Shown here: piece by piece, positions 17,308-25,736 of the stretch
Position numbering within the stretch: the stretch's first letter is position 1
Layout: each line of letters starts with the position of its first letter
Origin: MRBY01 sp943371005
GTDB lineage: Bacteria; Cyanobacteriota; Cyanobacteriia; Cyanobacteriales; MRBY01
NCBI GenBank assembly: GCA_943371005.1
Contig: CALRTB020000014.1
Location: 1-64,000 of the forward strand
Length of the DNA: 64,000 nt
Direction of reading: 5' to 3'
The notes under the pieces: model-generated
What the model saw: only the letters and a program-made list of their open reading frames with translations
Told to the model about the DNA's origin: nothing
Database searches by the model: none
Translations under genes and position numbers: made by a program

Positions 17308-17712
17308 ATGACCCAAGTTTTTACGCCGAAGCCCATTCAATACGCTCCCGAAACGATCCAGCGGGCACTGGTGGCCTTTGCTTGTACACCGCTCCGGTGG
17401 CAACTGCTGGCGGCGATGAAAGATCAGAGTGTGGCGCTACCGGATATTGCTGGGGAAGCGGGGCTCCGGGCTGGCTATAGTGGGCGATCGCTCACAGAAG
17501 GAGTCGCTGAGGAGTTAATGATGTGGCTGATCCAAGTGGGACTGCTCCGGCGGGAGGTTGATGGTCAGGGGTTGACAGATAGTTTTCGTTTAACACCTCT
17601 GGGTCGTCAGGTATTGGCCCAATGGCAAGCAGCCCCCCAATCCGTGCGGGTATCGTGGCTGTCTCGGTGCCAAAATGGTTTACAACGTTGGCTGAGTCGG
17701 TTTTCGGTCTAG
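17308..17712 (+). CDS. Conserved cyanobacterial protein, possibly winged-helix-like (Npun_F0494-type)
   Basis: About 134 residues from ATG 17308 (MTQVFTPKPIQYAPETIQ); a TTG-started form would be nine residues longer. The sequence suggests several helices and a small winged-helix-like region (LMMWLIQVGLLRREVDG..LTDSFRLTPLGRQVLAQW), which resembles the end of PadR- or MarR-type domains. I believe it belongs to the uncharacterised cyanobacterial family called Npun_F0494, but this is from memory. It precedes the degenerate CobQ-like gene on the same strand by 54 bp. Function is unknown. Confidence 0.65.
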   Translation: MTQVFTPKPIQYAPETIQRALVAFACTPLRWQLLAAMKDQSVALPDIAGEAGLRAGYSGRSLTEGVAEELMMWLIQVGLLRREVDGQGLTDSFRLTPLGRQVLAQWQAAPQSVRVSWLSRCQNGLQRWLSRFSV

Positions 17713-17723
17713 ATTGTACAATC
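17712..17723. promoter_or_regulatory. 12-bp perfect palindrome GATTGTACAATC
   Basis: A perfect palindrome overlapping the last base of the stop codon of the upstream gene and lying 44 bp before the CobQ-like start. It could be a small operator. Too short to be certain. Confidence 0.25.
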
Positions 17724-17766
17724 AAAATCTATGCATCTATCTTTAGGTTTAATGTGAGGAAGCTTC

Positions 17767-19254
17767 ATGCGGGCGATCGCCATTTTTAGCCCTAGTCGTC
17801 GGTCTGGAAAATCATGGTTAATTACGGCGCTGGCCCGCTCCTTAACTCGGCAAGGGTTGCGGGTTGTTCCTTTCCAAAGCCAAACGGAAATCACAGAAGG
17901 TTATCGGGTAGATGCCGCCGCAGAGGTCAGCCAGTCGGCCGCTTGGCAAGCGTGGGCCGCAAAAATTCAACCAGTAACCCATCTCAACCCAGTTTTACTC
18001 AAAGCCTGTAGTCCTCCCGGTGAGTCAAAGCCCAAATTTCAACTGCTGATTCAAGGGCGGGGCATTGGTACCGTTAAACGAACGGCTTACTACGACAATT
18101 ACTACGATATTGCGCGACCGTTGATTCGAGAATGTTTGATGGAGTTGCAGTCCAATTATGACGTGCTGCTATTCGATAGTTATCGCGACAGCCTTTACCA
18201 TCCCCTTACCAGCGACACTGACCAAAATTTTGAGCTCCTCAAGGGTTTAGAAGCGCCCGTCACTGGCATTATTTTGATCGACTGCACCCATGAAGGGGGC
18301 ATTAATCAGCTATGGGGTCTCTGGCAACGGCTTTCCCCAGAAAATCGTCAACTGATTCGGGGGGTAATCTTCAATCAGTGGCAAGGCGATCGCCCCCAAG
18401 AAACCCAAACCAGCCAATGGGTCAAAACACATCTCCAAAGACCCGTCCTCGGCTATATTCGGCCCCTCCAAAATCTGGCCTTCGACCCCGAAAGCCTCTG
18501 CACGACCACGGTCCATAATCCCGCAAATTTACCCCAAAATAAATTGCGCTTGCAGGTGATCCAGCTCCCCCATCTCGCTGCCTATGCGGACTTTGATCCC
18601 CTAATGGGTGAAGCTTCGGTGCAGTTGGAATTTATTAATCTGACCGAAGCCTTGGGTTATCCCGATGCAGTGATTGTGCCCCACACCAGCCAGGCGATCG
18701 CCGATCTCGACTCTCTCCACAAATATGGCTATCCCCAACAGCTGCAGCAATATGTCAATGCTGGCGGTACAGTGTTGGGTATTGGTAATGGTGCCAATCT
18801 GCTGAGTAAAAAAATTGCCCTTCCCAGTGGAGATTTTCAGCCGGCCCTCGGTTTAATGCCTTTTGATAGCCGACCCCACACCAAGGCCGCCCTTTTCCCG
18901 GCCGAAACATTTTCGCGTTTTCCTTTTCCCAACCTCCCTATCAGCGGCATGACCCTCCCCTGTGACATCCTGAACTATGCCCCCAGTAGCGGTTATACCC
19001 AACTCTTTGAAACGCCAAATCTTGGCCTCGTCAACCAAAGTCAAAACATCTGGGCCGTCTATTTGCAAGGTTTATTTAATAATGGCCCCTGGTGTCGCTT
19101 TTGGCTTAATGCCCTCCGTCAAAAACGGGGACTTTTTTCGCTCCCGACAGGCATTGCCAATTTCAACGAACGGCAAGAGGCAATCCTCGAAACCCTCGCA
19201 AATCACATCGAGCAATATGTTGATCCGGCGACCTTACTAGATGAGGCCCCTTAA
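17767..19254 (+). CDS. Cobyric acid synthase (CobQ) homologue with degenerate active sites
   Basis: A 495-residue protein with the two-domain CobQ/CobB plan. The N-terminal dethiobiotin-synthetase-like domain has a P-loop PSRRSGKSW (9-17), and a GATase1-like domain covers about 285-480. In active CobQ the nucleophile sits in GICGG; here the segment reads TVLGIGNGANLL, with Gly340 in place of Cys. The catalytic His of YLHGLF is replaced by Gln434 (YLQGLF). The frame is intact with normal base composition. It cannot act as a glutamine-dependent amidase by the usual chemistry. It may be decaying, or it may have a new ATP-dependent or structural role. PCC 7002-type strains are known B12 auxotrophs, which fits relaxed selection. 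The nearest neighbours are fur and a transport ATPase. Confidence 0.8.
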   Translation: MRAIAIFSPSRRSGKSWLITALARSLTRQGLRVVPFQSQTEITEGYRVDAAAEVSQSAAWQAWAAKIQPVTHLNPVLLKACSPPGESKPKFQLLIQGRGIGTVKRTAYYDNYYDIARPLIRECLMELQSNYDVLLFDSYRDSLYHPLTSDTDQNFELLKGLEAPVTGIILIDCTHEGGINQLWGLWQRLSPENRQLIRGVIFNQWQGDRPQETQTSQWVKTHLQRPVLGYIRPLQNLAFDPESLCTTTVHNPANLPQNKLRLQVIQLPHLAAYADFDPLMGEASVQLEFINLTEALGYPDAVIVPHTSQAIADLDSLHKYGYPQQLQQYVNAGGTVLGIGNGANLLSKKIALPSGDFQPALGLMPFDSRPHTKAALFPAETFSRFPFPNLPISGMTLPCDILNYAPSSGYTQLFETPNLGLVNQSQNIWAVYLQGLFNNGPWCRFWLNALRQKRGLFSLPTGIANFNERQEAILETLANHIEQYVDPATLLDEAP

Positions 19255-19298
19255 TCGTTCTTAAGTTAAAAAACAGAGGCAATGTTTTACGGGCTCGT

Positions 19299-19322
19299 CC
19301 AAAGGTGGCGATCGCCTTTTGG
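19299..19322 (+). terminator. HIP1-cored hairpin after the CobQ-like gene
   Basis: CCAAAGGtGGCGATCGCCTTTTGG forms a nearly perfect hairpin with the HIP1 core at its centre, 45 bp past the stop codon. No long T-run follows, so it is a possible terminator only. Confidence 0.4.
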
Positions 19323-19383
19323 GCTCGAATGTTAGTATTTATTTGCAATAAGGCTAGATTGTTGCAAAAGTCAGAAAGGGCGT

Positions 19384-19399
19384 TTATTATTGTCAATAA
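19384..19399. promoter_or_regulatory. Candidate operator or -10 region upstream of fur
   Basis: TTATTATTGTCAATAA is an AT-rich near-palindrome 20 bp before the fur start. Its position would suit Fur autoregulation or the core promoter. It is only a loose match to a Fur box. Confidence 0.25.
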
Positions 19400-19419
19400 G
19401 CTGAACTTGTTGAAAAAAT

Positions 19420-19932
19420 ATGCTGGTACCTTCCTACGACGTAAGCGCCCTCAAGACCGAACTCAATGCTAAGGGGTGGCGGTTAACGCCCCAGCGGGAA
19501 AAAATTCTCCGCACCTTTCTAAATTTGCCGAAGGGCGAACACCTCAGCGCTGAAGATTTGCACAATGAGTTATTGGAGCAAGGGGAAAAAATTAGTCTCT
19601 CGACGGTGTACCGTAGCGTAAAACTCATGACCCGCATGGGCATTTTACGGGAGCTAGAGCTCGCCGAGGGCCATAAACATTATGAGCTGAATCAATCCCA
19701 GGCTCACCACCACCATTTGGTCTGTGTCCAGTGCAATAAAACCATTGAGTTTGAGGATGTCGCGATCAACAAACACAGCATTGCTCAATGTCAACAGCAG
19801 GGGTTTGAGTTACTCGATTGCCAGTTAACGATCACCACCATTTGCCCGGAGGCTCGCTTGATGGGTTGGCCCTCGGCACTCCCCCATGATTGGGTCTGTT
19901 CGCGGGAAAAAGCCCAAACCCACCTCCATTAA
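19420..19932 (+). CDS. fur: Ferric uptake regulator (FurA type)
   Basis: A 170-residue metal-dependent repressor. The winged-helix domain is GWRLTPQREKIL..GEHLSAEDLHNELL..ISLSTVYRSVKLMTRMGILREL. The metal/dimer domain has the HKHYELN and AHHHHLVCVQCNKTIEFED signature with one CxxC. The second CxxC of many Fur proteins is reduced to a single Cys (TTICPEA), followed by the GWPSALPHDW tail that I recall from cyanobacterial homologues. It is expected to repress iron uptake genes, plausibly including the ABC ATPase 15 bp downstream and feoAB elsewhere in the window. Confidence 0.9.
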   Translation: MLVPSYDVSALKTELNAKGWRLTPQREKILRTFLNLPKGEHLSAEDLHNELLEQGEKISLSTVYRSVKLMTRMGILRELELAEGHKHYELNQSQAHHHHLVCVQCNKTIEFEDVAINKHSIAQCQQQGFELLDCQLTITTICPEARLMGWPSALPHDWVCSREKAQTHLH

Positions 19933-19947
19933 TCGAGGCGATCGCCT

Positions 19948-20967
19948 TTGACGGTAACATTGCAGTCCCAAGCGCCTTTATTGGTGACAGAAAATTTAAC
20001 GGTGGGCTACCAGCGGCGTGCCTTACTTCAGGATCTCAATGTGGCGATCGCCCAGGGGCAGTTTGTCTGTTTAGTAGGCGCAAACGGATCGGGAAAATCG
20101 ACCCTGATTCGGACGTTGGCGGGTTTGGAGTCTCCCCAAGCGGGTCAGGTTTGGCTGAATGGGACACCCTTGACGGCCCTCAATGCGGCCCAGCGCGCCC
20201 AACGTCTGAGCTTAGTTTTAACGGAACGGGTTGATCTCCCTTGGATGTCAGTGACGGAACTGGTTGCCTTGGGACGTTATCCCTATACCGATTGGCAAGG
20301 GCGTTTGGGGCCAACGGATCGACAAATTGTCCGGGAGGCGATCGCCGCCGTTGGTTTGACGAACCTCCAGGCCCAACCCCTGAACAACATTAGCGACGGG
20401 GAAAGACAAAAAGCAATGATTGCGCGGGCCTTAGCCCAGGCGACGGATTTAATGTTGCTGGACGAACCGACGGCCTATCTCGATGTGCCCCGTCGGGTAG
20501 AGGTGATGCAATTGTTGCGGTTTTTGGCGCACCAACAAGGGCGCACCGTTTTGATGTCTACCCATGACCTCGATTTAGCCCTGCGGAGTGCAGATCAGCT
20601 CTGGCTCATTACCCCCAGCCAAAGGTTAGTGGTGGGGACACCGGAGGAATTGGCCCTAGAGGGATATTTGGGATCAACCTTTAGTAGCGATCGCTTTTAC
20701 TTTGATCAAATGAGTGGTCAGTTTCAGCTACAGTACCAGCGGCGATCGCCCATCCAATTCACCGGTCAAGGCTTGGCGGCCACCTGGACAGAACGCGCCT
20801 TAACCCGTCTGGGGTTTGAAGCGGTACAAACGCCTTGTCCATTGCGCCTCGATCTCCAGGAGCAGCCCACCTGCTGGATTTTGTCCCAGGGCGATCGCCA
20901 AATGCAATTCATGAGCCTTGGGGCGCTCAGCACCCATCTCCAAGCTTTACAATGGGAAAGCTGTTGA
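19948..20967 (+). CDS. ABC transporter ATP-binding protein, FecE/FhuC/BtuD class
   Basis: An ATPase of the iron-siderophore/heme/cobalamin importer class, 339 residues from a TTG start, 15 bp after fur. Walker A is GANGSGKST, the Q loop region lies near VLTERVDLPW and Walker B is LMLLDEPTAYLD. The signature reads NISDGERQ instead of LSGGQ, as in some siderophore/B12 ATPases. About 90 extra residues at the C-terminus (from about 250) are not part of the ATPase fold and are unrecognised. No permease or binding-protein gene is adjacent, so its partners must be elsewhere. Iron is suggested by fur and cobalamin by the CobQ relic; the sequence does not decide. Confidence 0.88.
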   Translation: MTVTLQSQAPLLVTENLTVGYQRRALLQDLNVAIAQGQFVCLVGANGSGKSTLIRTLAGLESPQAGQVWLNGTPLTALNAAQRAQRLSLVLTERVDLPWMSVTELVALGRYPYTDWQGRLGPTDRQIVREAIAAVGLTNLQAQPLNNISDGERQKAMIARALAQATDLMLLDEPTAYLDVPRRVEVMQLLRFLAHQQGRTVLMSTHDLDLALRSADQLWLITPSQRLVVGTPEELALEGYLGSTFSSDRFYFDQMSGQFQLQYQRRSPIQFTGQGLAATWTERALTRLGFEAVQTPCPLRLDLQEQPTCWILSQGDRQMQFMSLGALSTHLQALQWESC

Positions 20968-20978
20968 CCAAAGCAACC

Positions 20979-21455
20979 ATGGCAGAGATCAAAATTCCCC
21001 AACGCGATATCCTCAGTCTTAATCTGGCCCCCCTGAAAACCCTGGTACAATCGATCTTGCTCGATGAGGCCCTCGCAGACCATGAGCAAAAGTTTCAGTT
21101 AAAGATTGATTTTCCCCAGGAAGCCAACGACCCACGCGAACTCTCAGAAATCCCAGAAATTCGTCTCTGGTTTGTGCGCCTCGATGCGATCTTTCCCTGG
21201 TTTCCCTTTCTCCTCGACTGGAAAGCAGGGGAATTAGGCCGTTATACAGCCATGCTCGTTCCCCATCAATTTCATCGCACCGAAGGGATTCAATATAACC
21301 CCGAAGCCCTCGAAATTTTTGTGATGAACAAAGTGTTTTGCCTCAGTGAGACTTTACCGAAATTCGGCATTCAACCCCAGTCACGGGTAAAGGCGATCGC
21401 CCAGCTATTAGGCTACGAACTAGACGACGACTTTTTAAATCAGCTCATGTCATAA
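20979..21455 (+). CDS. CRR6-family NdhI maturation factor (NDH-1 assembly)
   Basis: A soluble factor whose plant homologue CRR6 is needed to incorporate NdhI into the photosynthetic NDH-1 complex. About 158 residues from ATG 20979; ATG 20952 would add nine residues and overlap the upstream gene. Family-typical blocks are DPRELSEIPEIRLWFVRLDA, PWFPFLLDWKAGELGRYTAML, VPHQFHRTEGIQYNPEALEIFVM and LLGYELDDDF. It is 11 bp after the ABC ATPase and is probably co-transcribed with fur and that gene, although no functional link is obvious. Confidence 0.88.
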   Translation: MAEIKIPQRDILSLNLAPLKTLVQSILLDEALADHEQKFQLKIDFPQEANDPRELSEIPEIRLWFVRLDAIFPWFPFLLDWKAGELGRYTAMLVPHQFHRTEGIQYNPEALEIFVMNKVFCLSETLPKFGIQPQSRVKAIAQLLGYELDDDFLNQLMS

Positions 21456-21474
21456 ACGCGAAAATTTAGAGCGT

Positions 21475-21579
21475 GTCATCAATTAAAGGGTGAAGCCTTT
21501 TCAGGGCAATACTTTCAGCGTTTTTGAGAACAGATGCTCAATTCCCTACTGTGACTAGCTTTAGGGCCTAAATGATGAC
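21475..21579. repeat. ~105-bp element with imperfect terminal inverted repeats
   Basis: GTCATCAATTAAAGG (21475-21489) is mirrored by CCTAAATGATGAC (21567-21579), with GTCATCA/TGATGAC exact. The interior is non-coding and contains a small AAAGG/CCTTT hairpin. It separates crr6 from the AT-rich foreign-looking gene. It could be a MITE or insertion-sequence scar. Confidence 0.4.
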
Positions 21580-21590
21580 AGCCCCTAGAT

Positions 21591-22610
21591 TCAAGCATTA
21601 TTTTCAGTGATGCTTCTGTGATAAGCAAGTAGGTCACGACACACAATATTTAGTGAAAAAATAACAACTGTGGAAATCACCATGTCAAAGAAACCGACAT
21701 TTTCCATCTGGGTGCTTGAATGGATAGAGTTTCTATACACTCTAGCTGCTTCAACTAAGCGATTAGTCGTTCTTCTTATTATTCGCCTTTCTTGTGCTTC
21801 TTCACACAGGATAAATAGACTTGATTCTCTAATTCTCCTTATTTCTTGTACATTTAATTGAGTATCAACACACAAAGTCTCTTTTAGTAGGGACTCAATG
21901 ACAGATACGACCATGATGCATGATGATTTAAATGCTTCATTTTCATAGGTTATTTTAATCTCTTCGATGTCTGCTTTGATAATTGCCTTTAGCTCGTCAT
22001 CATCAATGAACTCTTCGACAAAACGTGCTGCTCCTTTAAGAGAATCAAGACATTGATATTCTAAAGAGGACAAATCAGTCTCTGTTGTTGCTTTTTTTTT
22101 GGCTTGCTCATGAAACTTATTTGTCACCTTTTGTAAATTAGATACAAGTGTTGACATACAAAATAATAAATTTCGAAAACTTTCTAATAGTATCCACTCG
22201 GTCTTGCTTGTACACCTGATGTCTTCACGATAGTGTGTATCTAGGTCGAATTCAGTCAATTTTTGATCAATTGGAGCTTCGTTATCGTAAAAGTCTCTCT
22301 CTGAATCTCCTGAGTCAAAAAGAAGATTCAAGCTGACCGAAGATAATTTCATATTTGAGAGATTTTTTATTTTTTCATTATAGGCTTGGACAAGCTCTGA
22401 AAAATTCTGTATGCAATCATCAGAGAATCTCAATTCAACGAGCTTTCGCCTTCTTTCAAGAGCTCCAGGATTTTGATCTTTTTCATCTCGGTAATAAGTA
22501 TTAAGAGTATTGATGCAATCAAACATCCTCTTGATGTCTAGATAGTAACGCATACACACATGAAGACGATATAAGTCATAATATAATTCTTGTTTTAATT
22601 GCTTTTCCAT
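21591..22610 (-). CDS. AT-rich HEPN-like protein of unknown function
   Basis: About 339 residues from ATG 22610, which has AGGGA upstream. The DNA is far more AT-rich than its surroundings and has no HIP1 site, which suggests recent transfer. The protein is mainly helical. The C-terminal half has the arrangement YENEAFKSSCIMVVSVIESLLKETL, then ILCEEAQERRIIRRTTNRLVEAARVYRNSIHSS. This matches the pattern of HEPN-like proteins: an A-x-S-I-x-x-GS-LEALL helix followed by an RN-x-IH motif. HEPN domains are often RNases of toxin or phage-defence systems, but no partner antitoxin is adjacent. The assignment is by motif only. Confidence 0.6.
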   Translation of the reverse strand: MEKQLKQELYYDLYRLHVCMRYYLDIKRMFDCINTLNTYYRDEKDQNPGALERRRKLVELRFSDDCIQNFSELVQAYNEKIKNLSNMKLSSVSLNLLFDSGDSERDFYDNEAPIDQKLTEFDLDTHYREDIRCTSKTEWILLESFRNLLFCMSTLVSNLQKVTNKFHEQAKKKATTETDLSSLEYQCLDSLKGAARFVEEFIDDDELKAIIKADIEEIKITYENEAFKSSCIMVVSVIESLLKETLCVDTQLNVQEIRRIRESSLFILCEEAQERRIIRRTTNRLVEAARVYRNSIHSSTQMENVGFFDMVISTVVIFSLNIVCRDLLAYHRSITENNA

Positions 22611-22845
22611 AGTGTCCCTTTGGAATGAATTTGATTTAAACAATAAAATTTCATATTTACAGGTTATCTACTAGCCTATTTAATTACCTTTAACAAACAA
22701 CTCAAGTGTATTGATGCTAGTACTAGGATTATTCCATATTTATTTTCCCGATCTCCACTTTTTAAAAGCAATGTGTTAGACGTAAGCTTCAGAATTGTGG
22801 ATTATTTTCATCAAGCTTCCCAAAGATTTTGGGCGATTAATTAAA
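22611..22845 (-). other. AT-rich spacer between the HEPN-like gene and cysE
   Basis: 235 bp, strongly AT-rich, no gene seen. TACTAGC (22669-22675) and GCTAGTA (22716-22722) form an inverted repeat that might be the operator of the HEPN-like gene. CCCAAAgatTTTGGG (22819-22833) is a short hairpin 13 bp past the cysE stop. Confidence 0.35.
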
Positions 22846-23592
22846 TTAAATTCCCGCACCATCCAAATATTGTTGAATTTCCCGGTCAGACAAGCGGCAG
22901 CTATCTTTTGTATATTGTGTATGTTGACGATGGTGGGCTGTGACGAGATCTGGCTGCTGTTGACCTTGGAGAGTTTGGACTTGCTCTTCTAGGGCTTCAA
23001 TGCGGTCTAAGAGAGTACGAATTACCGTTGCTTCCGAATCGGGTAAGCTGCCGTGTTCCAAAGGATTGACCTTGACCCCAGAACGGTAGACGATCCGCCC
23101 CGGAATGCCGACCACCGTACAATCTGAAGGCACATTGCGTAAGACCACTGACCCGGCCCCAATGCGCACGTTATTCCCAATTTCAATATTGCCGAGTACC
23201 TTAGCACCCCCACCAACTACCACATTCTCACCGAGGGTCGGGTGACGTTTGCCACTCTCTTTCCCCGTGCCGCCGAGGGTGACGCCTTGGTAGATCAAGC
23301 AATAGTCGCCGACAATGGCCGTTTCACCGATCACAACGCCCATGCCATGGTCAATAAAAACTCCGTGGCCAATGCAGGCACCTGGATGAATTTCAATCCC
23401 TGTTAAGAAGCGGGCGATATGGGAGAGAAATCGGGGGATAAACGGCAGACCAGAGCGATAGAGGGCATGGGACACGCGATGGAATAGCAGTGCTTGGAGG
23501 CCCGGATAGCAAAATAAAACTTCAAGCCAGTTACGCGCAGCGGGATCCCGTTCAAAAATAATGCGGAAGTCGGCGAGGAGGGTGGAGAGCAT
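22846..23592 (-). CDS. cysE: Serine O-acetyltransferase
   Basis: Transfers acetyl from acetyl-CoA to serine, giving O-acetylserine for cysteine synthesis. At 248 residues it is the short form. An N-terminal helical domain (MLSTLLADFRIIFERDPAARNWLEVL) precedes the left-handed beta-helix of hexapeptide repeats (about 65-180). Catalytic residues lie in GVFIDHGMGVVIGETAIVG and IYQGVTLGGTGK. The C-terminal ~60 residues are an acidic/Gln-rich extension past the active-site tail. It is a single gene and cysK is not adjacent. Confidence 0.95.
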   Translation of the reverse strand: MLSTLLADFRIIFERDPAARNWLEVLFCYPGLQALLFHRVSHALYRSGLPFIPRFLSHIARFLTGIEIHPGACIGHGVFIDHGMGVVIGETAIVGDYCLIYQGVTLGGTGKESGKRHPTLGENVVVGGGAKVLGNIEIGNNVRIGAGSVVLRNVPSDCTVVGIPGRIVYRSGVKVNPLEHGSLPDSEATVIRTLLDRIEALEEQVQTLQGQQQPDLVTAHHRQHTQYTKDSCRLSDREIQQYLDGAGI

Positions 23593-23705
23593 AATGAATT
23601 CTAATCAGAGCGATAATTCATGCCAAAGGTCAAGGCCATTTTCTATAGTATCCCTTGGTTGTTCTGCCTGGGGCAATTTTTTAGATTTCATCACCCAGGG
23701 GATAT

Positions 23706-25334
23706 TTACTTTAGGCGTCCTGACCGCAAAATACTAATGATTAGCCACAATCCTAAAAGACTGGCCGCTGCAAACAAAATTTCATTCACAATCATTAACT
23801 GACGGTTCGGCGAAATGGTAATGATTGCGGCTCCCATGATTAACGACCCCACCACAATGCTAAAGGAAAGGCGATTGGCAGAGTCGTCAATGCTACGGCG
23901 CAGGCCATCGAGTTCCCGCAGGTTTAAATTCCACTGGAGGGTTTCTGAGCTGAGGCGGTCGAGAATCACGTCAATCTGGCGCGGCGATCGCAAAGAGATC
24001 GTTTTGAGATCGAGGACCGTGCGGAACATGGTCTGAAATGGAGTATCTCCCACCAATTGCCGCCGGAAAATATCAGTGATCAGGGGCTTAATCTCATCGA
24101 GTAAATTAACTTCTGGGTTAAAACTGCGGGCGACTCCCTCTAAATTGGCAAGACTTTTGGCATACAAACCCAAATTTCCGGGGAGTTTGACCTTATTATT
24201 GCGGGCCACCTGCAAAATTTCGTAAAACACCTCACTAAAATTCAGTTGCGTTAAGCTCCGGTCGTAATATTTGCGCAGCAGGCGATCGTAGTTGGCTTCT
24301 AGGCGGGCGATATTCGTTGTGTGAGACCCTTCAGAGAGCTCAAGGGTCAACTGGGCACAGCTTTGGGCATCCATATCCACAATGGCCAGCAGCATCTCTG
24401 TCAGCAGTTTCTGGGTGCGCGGATCAAGGCGACCAATCATTCCACAATCAATTAATGCCACCGTCTGGCTATCGAGGTAAAAAATATTACCGGGGTGAGG
24501 ATCGGCGTGGAAAAAACCATCCACAAAAATTTGCTGGAAAAAAGCCCGAAACAAAATGGTAGTGATCGCTTGACGTTGTTTTTCTGAAATGACTTCCGCT
24601 TCAAGGAGGGGTTTTCCATCGAGCCATTCCATAACCAGCAGCTTTTCGGTGGTTAGCTCCCAATAAATTTCTGGGATTGTCAGTTTTTGTTGATCGAACC
24701 AACTGCTTTTTGCTAAATTGCGCCGGAGTTGATCGGTGTAACCTGCTTCGGTACGAAAATCGAGTTCCGCCTGGACAGCCTTGGTAAATTCTTTCGCAAG
24801 GGCAATCACATCATAATCTTGGCCAAATTCTGTTAAAGCAGCGAGTTCCGCAATTCCTTTGATCAGGGCAATGTCTTGGGCGACGATTTGATCAATGCCT
24901 GGCCGCTGCACCTTTAGGGCGACGGCTTGACCACTCCGCAGTACCGCCCGATGGATTTGGGCAATGGAACCCGCCGCAATGGGATTGGGATTGATTTCTT
25001 GAAAGACATCTTCGAGGGGGCTGGAGAGTTGCTGGCGAATAGTTTGCTCGATTTCAAACCAAGGCACCGTGGGGACTTTTGCCTGGAGGGCAGTGAGGGC
25101 CTCAATGTATTTAGGTGGCAAAAGATCGGGTCTAGTGCTCAAAAGCTGTCCGAGCTTGACATAAAAAGGCCCAAGCTCCACCAGAATATTGCGAAAAACT
25201 TCAGGGGGGGGGATCTGTGGTTTATCGGCTTTGCCACCGGTCAAGAGACTCTTCATGAAGTCCCAACCATTACTAAAAACAATTTCAATGATTTCCCGTT
25301 GGCGTGAACTGCTCTGGGTCAGAGAAAAAACCAT
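23706..25334 (-). CDS. ABC1/UbiB-family atypical kinase
   Basis: About 542 residues from ATG 25334; a longer frame from 25406 lacks family features at its start. The ABC1 signature ELGPFYVKLGQLLSTRPDLLP, an Ala-rich loop AAGSIAQIHRA, an invariant Lys in VALKVQRPG, HADPHPGNIF and an ALIDCGMIGRL (DFG-like) motif are all present. Two C-terminal hydrophobic helices (about 480-540) anchor it to the membrane. Members support quinone or lipid metabolism (UbiB/ADCK) and, in chloroplasts, plastoglobule functions. In cyanobacteria there are several paralogues, so the role of this one is undetermined. Confidence 0.92.
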   Translation of the reverse strand: MVFSLTQSSSRQREIIEIVFSNGWDFMKSLLTGGKADKPQIPPPEVFRNILVELGPFYVKLGQLLSTRPDLLPPKYIEALTALQAKVPTVPWFEIEQTIRQQLSSPLEDVFQEINPNPIAAGSIAQIHRAVLRSGQAVALKVQRPGIDQIVAQDIALIKGIAELAALTEFGQDYDVIALAKEFTKAVQAELDFRTEAGYTDQLRRNLAKSSWFDQQKLTIPEIYWELTTEKLLVMEWLDGKPLLEAEVISEKQRQAITTILFRAFFQQIFVDGFFHADPHPGNIFYLDSQTVALIDCGMIGRLDPRTQKLLTEMLLAIVDMDAQSCAQLTLELSEGSHTTNIARLEANYDRLLRKYYDRSLTQLNFSEVFYEILQVARNNKVKLPGNLGLYAKSLANLEGVARSFNPEVNLLDEIKPLITDIFRRQLVGDTPFQTMFRTVLDLKTISLRSPRQIDVILDRLSSETLQWNLNLRELDGLRRSIDDSANRLSFSIVVGSLIMGAAIITISPNRQLMIVNEILFAAASLLGLWLIISILRSGRLK

Positions 25335-25736
25335 GGAATACCCGCTGTAGAGTGGTGTCTGGTCTCTACTATAAGTCAATTTTTTTGGTTGCTTCCACTG
25401 GTACACAAGAAATTGTCCCTAATGATTTCAAGTTTTTTTGCAAAACTAATTTCCAAGGCAAGCCTATCGCTTAGGACTATTTTGTCCTGTCGTTCCAGCC
25501 CCCCTTAGAACCCAATGTTTTTATGCTGGTTTTCCCGTGTCCCCTTTTTGTGTTTAAACCTTAAGACTCTGTTAAGAACGAAAAAAGCAAGGGTAGGATA
25601 AGGATAGATATTAGTTTAGTATTTGAGCTTTTGAAATATAAAGACAAAACAAATTTTTAGCTATTAAAAATAAAGAAATAACTCTCCTTAAAACTTTGAG
25701 AAAATCATTTTTGTTGATGGGTCTAATGAAGTCAAA
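25335..25736 (+). other. AT-rich intergenic region
   Basis: About 400 bp without a credible gene, marking the left edge of the iron/thiol island. It becomes extremely AT-rich in the last 150 bp before the start at 25737. CTTAAgactctgTTAAG (near 25560-25576) is a 5-bp-armed inverted repeat that could be an operator. No strong promoter was assigned. Confidence 0.35.
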
